From NCBI RefSeq assembly GCF_037977385.1, contig NZ_CP150277.1, positions 2,023,001-2,087,000 on the forward strand: a stretch of DNA of 64,000 nt. Reading direction: 5' to 3'. A model generated the notes under the pieces. It was not told where the DNA came from, searched no databases, and saw only the letters and a program-made list of their open reading frames with translations. Source of the DNA: Terribacillus sp. FSL K6-0262. GTDB lineage: Bacteria > Bacillota > Bacilli > Bacillales > Amphibacillaceae. The translations under genes were made by a program, and so were the position numbers. This document shows, piece after piece, positions 1 to 8,390 of this stretch (positions are counted from its first letter, which is position 1; every line of letters starts with the position of its first letter).

Positions 1-1
1 C

Positions 2-445
2 GGCGGACACTCCTATAACTCGATATACCCTGGTCCGATCGGGGCAGTGCTGACACCGCTGCTGGGCGGATATGATGATTTCAAGGAACTGCCGTATGCA
101 TCGACACTCTGTGCAGCCTGTACGGATGCTTGTCCGGTCAAGATCCCATTGCATCAGCTGCTCCATCGCCATCGGCAAGTGATTGTCGAAAGGGAAGGGC
201 GTGCACCGATTTCCGAGAAGATGGCCATGAAGGCATTTGGTATAGGAGCTTCCTCCAATCCGCTTTATGCAGCTGGATCAAAAATGGCAAGCTCGGTCAT
301 GAAGCCTTTTACAAAGGATGAGACCATTTCGAAAGGGCCGGGACCGCTGAAGGCTTGGACCGAAATTCGTGATTTGCCGGCTCCGAACAAAGAGCGTTTC
401 CGTGATTGGTTCAAGGAGCACGAAAAGGAGCGTGACAAAGCATGA
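2..445 (+). CDS. lutB: Lactate utilisation iron-sulfur protein LutB, C-terminal part (cut by window start)
   Basis: C-terminal ~147 residues of LutB, the ferredoxin-like subunit of the LutABC complex that oxidises L-lactate to pyruvate in the cytoplasm. The frame is open from base 2, so the first visible ATG (47) is internal. A second [4Fe-4S] motif of the form CAACxxxCP is visible near residues 37-45 of the fragment, followed by the typical LutB tail (LHQLLHRHR, then a WTEIRDLP segment and a lysine/glutamate-rich C-terminus). It overlaps lutC by ATGA, as expected for translational coupling. lutA and the rest of lutB should lie just left of the window. Confidence 0.9.
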   Translation, partial: GGHSYNSIYPGPIGAVLTPLLGGYDDFKELPYASTLCAACTDACPVKIPLHQLLHRHRQVIVEREGRAPISEKMAMKAFGIGASSNPLYAAGSKMASSVMKPFTKDETISKGPGPLKAWTEIRDLPAPNKERFRDWFKEHEKERDKA

Positions 446-1149
446 TACAGAATCAGGACAGCTTTCTTGCGAATGTGGCCAGCCGTCTGGGCCGAACAAA
501 GGTGCTGATGGAAAAGCCGGCGCGGAATTGGAATTATCGCCCGCAGGATAAGACATTGACTGATAAAACCCCGGATGAGCTAGTGGAGATACTTCGCGAT
601 CAATGCCGGCTTATCCATACCGAATTTATCGAGACTGATTCGGCTGCCTTGCCGAATGTGCTGGCAGATACTATAGCAGCCTATGGCGGGGGCCCGTTGG
701 CCATTTGGCAAGACCCACGCTATGAAGCATTTGGTTTGCGTGAACAGCTCCGATCGTGGCCCGAACAAGGAATCGATGTGCATGAATGGGATCCTGCCAT
801 TGGATATGACAACATCGGTATTGTGGAGAAAGCCAATATCGGTATTACATTCAGTGATATCACGCTGGCTGAGTCCGGAACGGTCGTGCTGTTTTCGGGG
901 GAAGGCAAAGGCCGCACGGTGAGCTTGCTGCCGCATAAATATATCGCCCTCGTACCGAAAAGCACCATCGTTCCCCGGATGACCCAGGCAGCGCAGCAAA
1001 TATCCAAGCAAGTACAAAAAGGAGAGACCATTGCATCCTGTATTAACTTCATCACCGGACCAAGCAACTCGGCTGATATCGAAATGAATCTGGTTGTCGG
1101 GGTGCATGGCCCTGTGAAGGCTGCTTATATCGTGATAGAAGATAAATAG
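442..1149 (+). CDS. lutC: Lactate utilisation protein LutC (LUD domain)
   Basis: 235 aa LUD-domain protein (DUF162 family), third subunit of the LutABC L-lactate oxidation complex. The ATG lies inside the lutB stop (ATGA). The conserved core [17 protein letters not shown] (about residues 134-150) and the family C-terminus ([26 protein letters not shown], given here only as landmarks around residues 197-222) are intact. Length is normal for the family. No clear terminator follows; the next 120 bp are AT-rich before the methionine-uptake promoter. Confidence 0.93.
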   Translation: MIQNQDSFLANVASRLGRTKVLMEKPARNWNYRPQDKTLTDKTPDELVEILRDQCRLIHTEFIETDSAALPNVLADTIAAYGGGPLAIWQDPRYEAFGLREQLRSWPEQGIDVHEWDPAIGYDNIGIVEKANIGITFSDITLAESGTVVLFSGEGKGRTVSLLPHKYIALVPKSTIVPRMTQAAQQISKQVQKGETIASCINFITGPSNSADIEMNLVVGVHGPVKAAYIVIEDK

Positions 1150-1268
1150 ATGGCTCGGGGAAAAACACCAGGATCAATGTATATCTTAACTGTTGCTTCA
1201 AACCGCCAGTTGTAAAAATGTTTCGTTTAAAGAAATTCCAAAAGAGAATGATTATTTAAAAAAATGGA

Positions 1269-1297
1269 TTGACATTCAATTGGAAAACCCATAACAT
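1269..1297 (+). promoter_or_regulatory. Sigma-A promoter of the metNPQ operon
   Basis: TTGACA (1269-1274), 17 bp, TAACAT (1292-1297). The predicted start near 1304 places the S-box riboswitch at the very 5' end of the transcript. Region 1150-1268 otherwise shows no gene. Confidence 0.65.
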
Positions 1298-1331
1298 GGT
1301 AATCAAATCTAACAACTACATACTTGATTTA

Positions 1332-1440
1332 TTCTTATCCAGAGAGATCGAGGGATCAGGCCCTATGACGTCTCGGCAACGGGTTTATCGTAAATACCGT
1401 GCCAATTCCTGCAAACACAGCTGTGTTTGGAAGATGAGAA
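1332..1440 (+). promoter_or_regulatory. SAM-I (S-box) riboswitch aptamer
   Basis: Contains the conserved S-box blocks in order: CTTATCCAGAGAG (P1 and start of P2), GAGGGA then GGCCCTATGACGT, CTCGGCAACGGG, ACCGTGCCAATTCCTGCAA, and TTGGAAGATGAGAA closing P1. P1 pairs 1332-1339 with 1433-1440 (with one G-U). It is followed by a strong terminator and sits before metNPQ, so SAM binding is expected to end transcription of the methionine importer. Confidence 0.95.
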
Positions 1441-1460
1441 TGAGGAAGTTTCATAATGAA

Positions 1461-1496
1461 GCCCTCTTTTTCTGGATAAGAAAAAGAGGGCTTTTT
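1461..1496 (+). terminator. S-box regulated intrinsic terminator
   Basis: Perfect 12-bp stem (1461-1472 with 1480-1491), 7-nt loop TGGATAA, then TTTTT. A conventional antiterminator can form between 1437-1445 (3' side of P1) and 1463-1471. The loop region is also perfectly complementary to the 5' strand of P1 (see findings). Confidence 0.9.
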
Positions 1497-1517
1497 GTGT
1501 AGCGAGGGGGAATAGAG

Positions 1518-2543
1518 TTGATTACGTTCAAGAATGTATCAAAGACCTTCACAATCGGAAAACGGGAAGTGCACGCCGTACGCAATGTGAACCTGACGAT
1601 AGAGCAAGGGGAGATTTTCGGCATCATCGGCTTCAGCGGAGCCGGTAAGAGCACATTGCTGAGATTGGTCAATGTGCTGGAAAATCCTACTGCTGGTGCT
1701 GTAGAGGTGCAGGGGGTAGATTTAGCCAAATTGCCCCCTAGGGAAGTCCGGAAGGTGCGCAGGAGAATCGGGATGATCTTTCAGAATTTCAATCTGCTAA
1801 CCTCGCGTACTGTTGCTGGTAATATTGCATATCCTCTGAAACTGGCCAAAATGCCGCGAGCAAAAATAAAAGAACGGGTGGATGAACTGTTGCGCTTCGT
1901 CGGCCTTTCGGATAAAGCGAAGAATTATCCAGAGCAGCTCTCTGGAGGGCAGAAGCAGCGGGTTGGAATTGCCAGGGCGCTGGCTACTTCCCCGGATATC
2001 CTGATATGTGATGAAGCGACTTCGGCTCTGGATCCGGATACGACAGGAGAGATTCTGCGTCTGTTGAAGAAAGTGAACAAGGAATTGGGCATTACGATTC
2101 TGCTGATAACACACGAAATGCACGTGATTCAGGCAATCTGTGACAAGGTTGCTGTCATGGAGGAAGGGGAGGTCATCGAAACGGGCGGAGTATTCGATAC
2201 ATTCACAGATCCTATTCACCAGACAACGAAACGTTTTATCCGTTCCATACAGCAGGATCTCCCGTCTCCTTCCCTATTGGATGAATGGCGTCAAAAAGGC
2301 GGGAAGAAGCTGTATCGGATCATTTTCAAGGGAGAGGTGGCGAGTGACCCGGTATTATCCAGGGTAACGAGGAAGCATGATATCGATGTGAATATTGTGT
2401 ATGGTTCCGTACAGGAGATACAAGAGAAATTCTATGGGAATCTGCTTGTGAGCTTCCAAGGAGACGAAGAAAGAACGGTCAGCGCAGTAAAGGAACTGGA
2501 TGATATCGTTCAGATCGAGGAGGTAGAAGTGGCATGGGGGTAG
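1518..2543 (+). CDS. metN: Methionine ABC transporter ATP-binding protein MetN
   Basis: 341 aa ATPase of the MetNPQ importer for L/D-methionine and methionine sulfoxide. TTG start with GAGGGGG about 8 nt upstream. Walker A GFSGAGKST (about 38-46), signature LSGGQKQR, Walker B ILICDEATSALD, switch His in LLITHEMH. Residues ~265-341 form the C-terminal NIL (ACT-like) domain that binds methionine and gives substrate trans-inhibition in characterised MetN proteins. First gene after the S-box; it overlaps the permease gene by 10 nt. Confidence 0.96.
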   Translation: MITFKNVSKTFTIGKREVHAVRNVNLTIEQGEIFGIIGFSGAGKSTLLRLVNVLENPTAGAVEVQGVDLAKLPPREVRKVRRRIGMIFQNFNLLTSRTVAGNIAYPLKLAKMPRAKIKERVDELLRFVGLSDKAKNYPEQLSGGQKQRVGIARALATSPDILICDEATSALDPDTTGEILRLLKKVNKELGITILLITHEMHVIQAICDKVAVMEEGEVIETGGVFDTFTDPIHQTTKRFIRSIQQDLPSPSLLDEWRQKGGKKLYRIIFKGEVASDPVLSRVTRKHDIDVNIVYGSVQEIQEKFYGNLLVSFQGDEERTVSAVKELDDIVQIEEVEVAWG

Positions 2544-3196
2544 ATTGGCAGACATTCTGGCCGCGCATTGTCGAAGCGACCGGCCAGACAATCTTGATGG
2601 TGGCTGTCACGTTGGTGATAGGTTCTGTATTCGGCATCATTATCGGACTTTTACTTTTTGTCACACGAAAAGGGAATATACTGGAAAATGCGATTTTGTT
2701 TCAAATCATCAATTTCTTAATCAATATCATTCGGCCGATTCCATTCATCATCTTTTTAGTGGCTATCAGTCCGCTGACCAGAGAAGTGGTAGGGACGACA
2801 ATCGGCACATGGGCAGCAATCTTCCCGATGAGTATAGCAGCAGCCTTCAGCATCGCACGAGTTGTTGAAAATAACTTCATCAGCATCGATCCGGGTGTCA
2901 TTGAGGCCGCAAAAGCGATGGGCGCCAGTCCGCTCCAGATTATTTATACCATCTTGATCCCGGAAGCGCTTGGTCCGCTGGTTCTTGGATTGACGTTCAT
3001 TACCATCAGCTTGATTGATTTCTCTGCGATGGCAGGAACAGTTGGAGGGGGCGGTCTCGGGCATGTGGCAATGACCTATGGATATCAGCGGTTCGATACA
3101 AGCGTCATGGTTGTTACCGTCGTTATATTGATTGTACTTGTCCAGCTGGCCCAGTGGATCGGCAATACACTTTCAAGAAGGATATTAAGGAGATGA
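2534..3196 (+). CDS. metP: Methionine ABC transporter permease MetP (MetI)
   Basis: 220 aa inner-membrane permease of the MetNPQ importer with about five transmembrane segments. The BPD_transp_1 EAA loop is visible as EAAKAMGASPLQIIYTILIPEA (~residues 123-144), the contact site for MetN. The start ATG overlaps the end of metN, with AGGAGG just upstream inside metN. Length matches the family (217-222 aa). Confidence 0.95.
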   Translation: MGVDWQTFWPRIVEATGQTILMVAVTLVIGSVFGIIIGLLLFVTRKGNILENAILFQIINFLINIIRPIPFIIFLVAISPLTREVVGTTIGTWAAIFPMSIAAAFSIARVVENNFISIDPGVIEAAKAMGASPLQIIYTILIPEALGPLVLGLTFITISLIDFSAMAGTVGGGGLGHVAMTYGYQRFDTSVMVVTVVILIVLVQLAQWIGNTLSRRILRR

Positions 3197-3201
3197 AGAA
3201 A

Positions 3202-4062
3202 ATGAAAAAAACATTACTTGGCATTATTTCCTTCGCTTTTGTGTTTGTTCTAGCGGCTTGCGGCAGCAGTTCAGCTGACGGCAGCCAGACCGTTAAAATT
3301 GGTGTTACAGGATCGGATGGAGATCAATGGCCAATCCTGAAGGAGAAGGCAAAGGAAGAGGGAATCAATATCGAGCTAGTCGAATTCTCGGACTATACGT
3401 TGCCGAACCAAGCATTGGCCAATGGCGAGATAGACATGAACTCCTTCCAGCACATTGCTTTCCTGAGTCAATATGCCAAAGAACATGGCGATACGATTGT
3501 CCCGATAGGCTCAACAGTAATAGCCCCGATCGGAGCTTACTCAGAGAAAATCGATAGCCTGGATGAGTTAAAGGAAGGCGATAAAGTAGCCATTCCGGAT
3601 GACCCATCCAATCAGGCTAGATCGCTTCGGGCTTTGGAAGCTGCGGGTGTCATCAAACTGGCAGACGATTTCGGCCAGTTCGGTGATCCTTCCAAGATTG
3701 CAGAGAATCCGAAAAACATTGAAATTGTACCTGTTGTTGCACAGCAGACCCCCCGTGTATTGCCGGATGTAGCTGCATCCTTCATCAATAATGGTGTTGC
3801 AGGCCAAGCAGGCTTGAATCCAAAAGAAGATCCGATTTATCTGGAAAATGCCAACGATGACAGCATTACACCATTTGTGAATGTATTTGCGGTAAGGAAA
3901 GAAGACGAGAACAATGAGATATATCAGAAAATCGCTGCATTGTATCAGGATGAAGAAGTGAAAAAAGCTGTAGAGAATGATACGAATGGCGGTTCCATAG
4001 TTGTGGATGTACCAAAAGAAGAACTGCAGGAGCATTTGAAACGTCTTCAGGAGGAGGAATGA
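3202..4062 (+). CDS. metQ: Methionine-binding lipoprotein MetQ (NlpA family)
   Basis: 286 aa substrate-binding lipoprotein. Start chosen at ATG 3202, 9 nt after AAGGAG (3187-3192); the in-frame ATG at 3193 touches the RBS. Signal peptide MKKTLLGIISFAFVFVLAAC with lipobox LAAC, then an SSS-rich linker and the NlpA fold (KIGVTGSDGDQWPILKEKA, NGEIDMNSFQH, VAIPDDPSNQARSLRAL). It captures methionine outside the membrane for MetN/MetP. The stop overlaps the RBS of the following M20 gene. Confidence 0.95.
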   Translation: MKKTLLGIISFAFVFVLAACGSSSADGSQTVKIGVTGSDGDQWPILKEKAKEEGINIELVEFSDYTLPNQALANGEIDMNSFQHIAFLSQYAKEHGDTIVPIGSTVIAPIGAYSEKIDSLDELKEGDKVAIPDDPSNQARSLRALEAAGVIKLADDFGQFGDPSKIAENPKNIEIVPVVAQQTPRVLPDVAASFINNGVAGQAGLNPKEDPIYLENANDDSITPFVNVFAVRKEDENNEIYQKIAALYQDEEVKKAVENDTNGGSIVVDVPKEELQEHLKRLQEEE

Positions 4063-4065
4063 GCG

Positions 4066-5271
4066 ATGGGAAAAGCTGTGACGGCTATGAGCCGAATTTC
4101 ATGGCATCTTGAGGAGAATGGAGAAAAGTATATCCAAACAAGCCAGGCAATCCATGCAAAGCCGGAGCTTGGCAATCAGGAATTTTTCGCCAGTGAAACG
4201 CTCGCTTGTTTGCTGGAAGAGGCGGGATTTCAAGTGGATAAGGGGGTGGCAGGGCACGAAACTGCATTTTATGCGCTGAAAGATAGCGGGAAACCAGGAC
4301 CACGGATCGCTTTTCTTGCCGAGTATGATGCGCTGCCTGGGATCGGGCATGCTTGCGGTCATAATATCATTGGTACTGCCAGTACAGCAGCTGGTATTGC
4401 CCTGGCGGAAACATTGGATCAAATAGGCGGAAGTGTAGCCGTCCTCGGTACCCCGGCTGAGGAAGGCGGTCCCAATGGAAGTGCCAAAGGCAGCTTTGTC
4501 AAGCATGGTCTGCTGAAGGGAATCGATGCTGCCTTGATCATACATCCTTCTGTACGAACAAGTGTCACTGGGGAGTTCCTTGCCGTAGATCCGCTTGATT
4601 TCCATTTCTACGGAAAATCAGCTCATGCCTCCGGTTCCCCTGAAAAAGGAGTCAATGCTTTGGATGCTGTCATTCAGCTTTTTAATGGTATCAATGCATT
4701 GCGGCAGCATCTCCCGCAGGATGTACGCGTGCATGGAATCATCCCGAACGGCGGGGATGCGCCGAATATCGTTCCGGAATATGCGTCGGCACGCTTTTTC
4801 ATCCGGGCAGAAACATGGAGTAAAGCACAAGCAGTTTCACAAAAAGTGAAAAATATTGCCCAGGGGGCTGCATTAGCCACCGGAGCCACTGTCAAGAGAG
4901 AAAGATTTCAAAATGAAGTGAAGGATTTTGTTTTGAATCCAGTGTTGGATCAATTGCTGAAGGAAGAGCTGGAAAATGCCGGCGAATATGTACATGTGAA
5001 AAAAGGTAAGGGACGCGGCTCAACGGATACAGGTAATATTAGCTATGAGGTCCCGGCGGCGCATCCTTATATCCAAATCGGACCGGAAGATCTAATTGGT
5101 CATACGGAAGAATTCCGTGAAGCAGCTCGCTCAGCGCGCGGTGATGCAGCAGTATTGAAAGGGGCCAAAGTCTTGGCGCATGCAGGTTACCGATTATTGA
5201 CAGACAAGGAGCTGCTGCAGCAAGCCAAGACAGTATTCGAAAAGAGTAAGGCTGAAAAAGTGATGGGGTAA
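4066..5271 (+). CDS. M20 family amidohydrolase (PM20D2/AbgB-like)
   Basis: 401 aa cytoplasmic metallo-amidohydrolase. Metal-binding motifs of M20D are visible: GIGHACGHN (~98-106), a PAEEGG segment (~131-136) and a late HPYIQIGP (~328-335). RBS AGGAGG before GAGCG-ATG. Three nucleotides separate it from metQ and no promoter intervenes, so it is expected to be in the S-box regulon. By family it cleaves N-acyl or dipeptide amide bonds; an inferred role is releasing methionine from an N-acyl or peptide form taken up with MetNPQ. The exact substrate cannot be read from sequence. Confidence 0.85.
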   Translation: MGKAVTAMSRISWHLEENGEKYIQTSQAIHAKPELGNQEFFASETLACLLEEAGFQVDKGVAGHETAFYALKDSGKPGPRIAFLAEYDALPGIGHACGHNIIGTASTAAGIALAETLDQIGGSVAVLGTPAEEGGPNGSAKGSFVKHGLLKGIDAALIIHPSVRTSVTGEFLAVDPLDFHFYGKSAHASGSPEKGVNALDAVIQLFNGINALRQHLPQDVRVHGIIPNGGDAPNIVPEYASARFFIRAETWSKAQAVSQKVKNIAQGAALATGATVKRERFQNEVKDFVLNPVLDQLLKEELENAGEYVHVKKGKGRGSTDTGNISYEVPAAHPYIQIGPEDLIGHTEEFREAARSARGDAAVLKGAKVLAHAGYRLLTDKELLQQAKTVFEKSKAEKVMG

Positions 5272-5310
5272 GTGGTCTATGACGCAAAAGTGTTTCAGTT
5301 AGATGAAAAA

Positions 5311-5363
5311 CCCGAACTGTTACGTGAATCTTCAGCCGCAGATTTGCGTGAGTTCGGGTTTTT
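5311..5363 (+). terminator. Terminator of the met operon
   Basis: CCCGAACT (5311-5318) pairs with AGTTCGGG (5351-5358), with further inner pairing (ACGTGAATCT with AGATTTGCGT), followed by TTTTT. Confidence 0.85.
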
Positions 5364-5427
5364 GACGATACGATTCCATTTCCAATCGATTTCATTCATT
5401 TCATCAACTCCTGCTTTTCGTTATATG

Positions 5428-5453
5428 ATTGGTTGGGTGAATTACCAACCAAT
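5428..5453. promoter_or_regulatory. Inverted repeat upstream of LysE-type gene
   Basis: TTGGTTGG (5429-5436), 8-nt spacer, CCAACCAA (5445-5452), extended by one A/T pair. It lies 55 bp before the exporter start and could be an operator for an unlinked regulator (TetR-size symmetry) or a leader hairpin. Confidence 0.4.
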
Positions 5454-5506
5454 TGGATGAGGACATGCGATTCAATGTCCTATATGCTAAGTTAGGGAGG
5501 AGAGAG

Positions 5507-6124
5507 ATGATGGAGCCGATCATACATGGAATCATTCTTGCTTTCGGGCTTATTTTGCCCCTTGGAGCTCAAAATGTGTTCTTATTCAATCAAGGTATCA
5601 TTCAAAAAAGGATGATTCATACGCTTCCGGCAGTAATTACAGCTGGAATGGCCGATACAATCATGATTTCCATGGCAGTCGCTGGTGTTTCGGTGCTTGT
5701 GTGGACAATACCTTGGATCCAGACAGTGCTTTATGGAATTGGGTTCTGCTTTTTGACTTATATAGGATGGGGACTTTGGAAATCAGTTCCGGATACCGTA
5801 CAAGCGGGTGAAGAAAGCTTCCCCCCACGAAAGCAAATCATTTTCGCTGCATCTGTATCCTTGCTGAATCCTCATGCCATATTGGATATTGTCGGAGTTA
5901 TCGGGACAAGCTCCCTGGCGTATTCGGGTCCGGAGAAATGGAGCTTTTCGATGGCATGCATAGCCGTTTCCTGGATTTGGTTCTTCGGCTTGGCAGCTGC
6001 GGGGAGACTTATCGGAAGTTTGGTTGCACAAGGGAAACTGCTGCTGATTCTGAATCGTATCTCAGCACTGTTGATATGGTCCATGGCGGTGTTTATGCTA
6101 ATCCGTCTGAGCAGATTGTTATAG
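5507..6124 (+). CDS. LysE/ArgO family amino-acid exporter
   Basis: 205 aa membrane protein with about six transmembrane segments. The LysE-family N-terminus is clear: FGLILPLGAQNVFLFNQG (~11-28), then ITAGMADTIMI and SLLNPHAILDIVGVIG. Start chosen at ATG 5507 behind GGGAGGAGAG; the upstream in-frame start at 5453 lies within the inverted repeat and lacks an RBS. Family members export basic amino acids such as lysine or arginine; the substrate here is not determined. Confidence 0.88.
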   Translation: MMEPIIHGIILAFGLILPLGAQNVFLFNQGIIQKRMIHTLPAVITAGMADTIMISMAVAGVSVLVWTIPWIQTVLYGIGFCFLTYIGWGLWKSVPDTVQAGEESFPPRKQIIFAASVSLLNPHAILDIVGVIGTSSLAYSGPEKWSFSMACIAVSWIWFFGLAAAGRLIGSLVAQGKLLLILNRISALLIWSMAVFMLIRLSRLL

Positions 6125-6129
6125 CAATA

Positions 6130-6157
6130 CCTCTGCCGCTAGGCAGGGGATTTTTTT
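6130..6157 (+). terminator. Terminator after LysE-type gene
   Basis: CCTCTGCC, 4-nt loop, GGCAGGGG (one G-U), A, then seven T. Confidence 0.8.
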
Positions 6158-6464
6158 ATGTGAAATCCTGCTTTTCCTTTCGATATGCTTTCCATGCCGT
6201 CTTTGCGGCAGCATAGCCATAAAAGTACCTCCCTGAAAAAACAGCAATCAAATCATGCATGAGGATGACTGTGAAAACCAAGAGATTGCAGGATACTGCC
6301 TTGGTAGGCAGGAGCGGTTTAAGGATAAGTGTTGCGGGAATGCCATCATTGAATCCCAGAATTTTGATTGGATAGTAGATTCTTTTCTCCTTAGTTAATT
6401 GAAATGACATTGGTGAATTATGGCTGAGTGGTTGCGGTGTGCAAGCACTGAATAATTTTGTCAT
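6156..6464 (-). CDS. Possible small membrane protein (weak)
   Basis: 102-codon frame on the minus strand in an otherwise empty 500-bp gap. The C-terminal half has a hydrophobic stretch (AVSCNLLVFTVILMHDLIAV) followed by a basic amphipathic tail (AAKTAWKAYRKEKQ) that looks protein-like. No good RBS is visible before any of its candidate starts, and I recognise no family. It may be a remnant or a chance frame. Confidence 0.22.
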   Translation of the reverse strand: MTKLFSACTPQPLSHNSPMSFQLTKEKRIYYPIKILGFNDGIPATLILKPLLPTKAVSCNLLVFTVILMHDLIAVFSGRYFYGYAAAKTAWKAYRKEKQDFT

Positions 6465-6499
6465 ACATATATTTACAGAACATTCCTAATAAAAACTTC

Positions 6500-6528
6500 T
6501 TGAATGTTGCACAATTCAGTATTATACT
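6500..6528 (+). promoter_or_regulatory. Sigma-A promoter of brnQ
   Basis: TTGAAT (6500-6505), 17 bp, TATACT (6523-6528); predicted transcription start near 6535. Confidence 0.65.
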
Positions 6529-6536
6529 AACCAGTA

Positions 6537-6551
6537 TTGTGTCAGAAAATC
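6537..6551 (+). promoter_or_regulatory. Candidate CodY box / inverted repeat at the brnQ start site
   Basis: TTGTGTCAGAAAATC matches 10 of 15 positions of the CodY consensus (AATTTTCWGAAAATT), with the right half CAGAAAAT intact. The overlapping GTCAGAAAATCTGAC is a symmetric inverted repeat (6541-6555). It lies at the predicted +1, where repression of a branched-chain amino acid transporter would be expected. Confidence 0.4.
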
Positions 6552-6624
6552 TGACGGAAATGTATATTAAACTCAATATTTTGCTATTTATCAGACTATT
6601 CCAATAGTTAGTGGAGGTTTTTTT

Positions 6625-7953
6625 GTGTCAAAGAAAGTACCAGGTTCATTTACGATCATCCTTGGTTTGATGCTCTTTGCTTTGTTTTTCGGAGCGGGGA
6701 ATTTGATCTTCCCGCCGATGCTTGGGCAGCAAGCTGGTGAAAATATATGGATTGCCAATGCAGGGTTCCTTGTGACAGGCGTCGGCTTCCCGCTGATTGC
6801 AATCATCGCCTTCGTTTTTTCAGGCGAGAAGGATCTTATGTCCTTATCCAGCAGGGTGCACCCGGTATTCGGAATGGTTTATACGGTTATTCTGTATCTT
6901 GCAATCGGACCGTTTTTCGCGATACCGCGAGCAGGGAATGTATCATATGAAATAGGTTTGAAACCATTCTTGCCTTCTGAACCGGGACCGCTGCCACTCA
7001 TCTTGTTCTCGCTCCTGTTCTTTGTGATCACTTGTCTATTGTCGCTGAATCCTTCCAAAATCATCGATGTCATCGGTAAGTTCCTGACACCGATCAAGCT
7101 GGCTTTTATCGGCTTGCTGGTGATCGTGGCGATTGCGTTCCCGATCGGGAAATTCCAGGCACCTCAAAGTGACTATACGGCACATGCTTTCTTTAAGGGT
7201 TTCCAGGAGGGCTATTTGACATTGGACGCGCTGGTTGCCTGTGTATTCGGGATCATCATCGTCAATGCCTTAAAGGATAAAGGAATCACAAACAAAGGCT
7301 CTGTCATGAAAGTTTGTTTGATGGCAACAGCGATTGCCGCAGTGGTACTGGCAGTGATTTATACAGCACTGTCCTTCATGGGAGCTTCAAGTGTGAGTGA
7401 GCTAGGCTATTTAAGCAATGGCGCCGAGATACTTGCCGAGGTTTCCGATCATTATTTTGGCTCATGGGGTATGATATTCCTGGGTTTGATGATTACAGTT
7501 GCCTGTCTTACTACAAGTGTCGGTCTGATTACATCTTGTTCGACATTCTTCCATGGACTGATGCCGCGTATTTCTTATAAAACCTTCGCGATTATATTGT
7601 CCATCTTCAGCGCTGTAGTTACCAACATAGGGCTTACTGAATTGATTTCCATTTCGGTTCCGGTTTTAATGGCTATTTATCCTATTACAATCAGTCTCAT
7701 TTTCCTTACCTTCCTGCATCCGTTATTTGGCGGAAAACGGGAAGTGTATATCGGCAGTCTTGTACTGACTTTTTGTGTGAGTATCTTCGATGGCTTCAAT
7801 GAGGCAGGTTTGGAAATAACGGCTGTAAACGATTTGTTCCATACAATCCTGCCTTTCTATGAAGTCGGTCTGGGTTGGATAGTTCCGTCAGTAGTTGGCG
7901 GTTTGCTTGGATTGCTTTTAGCCAAATCAAGAAGTAAAGAAATACCCTCCTGA
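6625..7953 (+). CDS. brnQ: Branched-chain amino acid:cation symporter BrnQ
   Basis: 442 aa LIVCS-family transporter for leucine, isoleucine and valine with about twelve transmembrane segments. Signature N-terminus FGAGNLIFPPMLGQQAG (~21-37) and GPFFAIPRAGNVSYE (~95-109). GTG start with GTGGAGG 7 nt upstream. Length matches the family. It has its own promoter and terminator, so it is monocistronic; repression by CodY is plausible from the upstream site. Confidence 0.95.
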   Translation: MSKKVPGSFTIILGLMLFALFFGAGNLIFPPMLGQQAGENIWIANAGFLVTGVGFPLIAIIAFVFSGEKDLMSLSSRVHPVFGMVYTVILYLAIGPFFAIPRAGNVSYEIGLKPFLPSEPGPLPLILFSLLFFVITCLLSLNPSKIIDVIGKFLTPIKLAFIGLLVIVAIAFPIGKFQAPQSDYTAHAFFKGFQEGYLTLDALVACVFGIIIVNALKDKGITNKGSVMKVCLMATAIAAVVLAVIYTALSFMGASSVSELGYLSNGAEILAEVSDHYFGSWGMIFLGLMITVACLTTSVGLITSCSTFFHGLMPRISYKTFAIILSIFSAVVTNIGLTELISISVPVLMAIYPITISLIFLTFLHPLFGGKREVYIGSLVLTFCVSIFDGFNEAGLEITAVNDLFHTILPFYEVGLGWIVPSVVGGLLGLLLAKSRSKEIPS

Positions 7954-7972
7954 TTTAGGAGGGTATTTCTTT
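7940..7972. terminator. Bidirectional terminator between brnQ and the 139-aa gene
   Basis: AAATACCCTCC, loop TGATTTA (contains the brnQ stop), GGAGGGTATTT. T-runs occur on both sides. Confidence 0.85.
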
Positions 7973-8390
7973 ATGCAGCGCGTTTTCTCATCATGCTGCC
8001 TGCAATGAATAGGAGCACTGGGACAATAATAGTTGCAAGCGATAGAATCGCTGCGCTGTATAATGTCAGTGCTGCACTTCCTGGTCTTTTCGGAATGATC
8101 AGCAGGCTGATGAAAACGATGATGGCGATGATCCCGATATATGCAGTGGGAATGACAAAGAGTACTTGCAGGGAGGACATCGTTCCGGCAGCCATTTCTT
8201 CCAGGGATGAGGAAGGAGTTTCGCCGTCAGCAAGTGTTTTTTGATATTTGGGGTCATCTTCAAGAAATGCAGTCACAGCCTGTATCATGGATTGATTTTG
8301 CGGCAATGTGAGAGTGAACAGCAAACTGCCGAAAAACATGATGATCAATAAAAATAAGGACAGTATTGTTAAGATTTTAGGTGTTTTCAT
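7971..8390 (-). CDS. DUF4064-like membrane protein
   Basis: 139 aa with an N-terminal transmembrane segment (LTILSLFLLIIMFFGSLLF), a polar acidic loop (~35-75), then two further membrane segments and a short basic end (MMRKRAA). The layout and size resemble DUF4064 proteins common in Bacillaceae; function unknown. ATG with AAGGAGGTG upstream, a strong RBS. Transcribed toward brnQ with a shared terminator. Confidence 0.75.
   Translation of the reverse strand: MKTPKILTILSLFLLIIMFFGSLLFTLTLPQNQSMIQAVTAFLEDDPKYQKTLADGETPSSSLEEMAAGTMSSLQVLFVIPTAYIGIIAIIVFISLLIIPKRPGSAALTLYSAAILSLATIIVPVLLFIAGSMMRKRAA

Noticed and set aside
6537..6555. Factor-independent terminator before brnQ
   Set aside because: The inverted repeat has only 6-bp arms and no T-run; an operator reading fits better.
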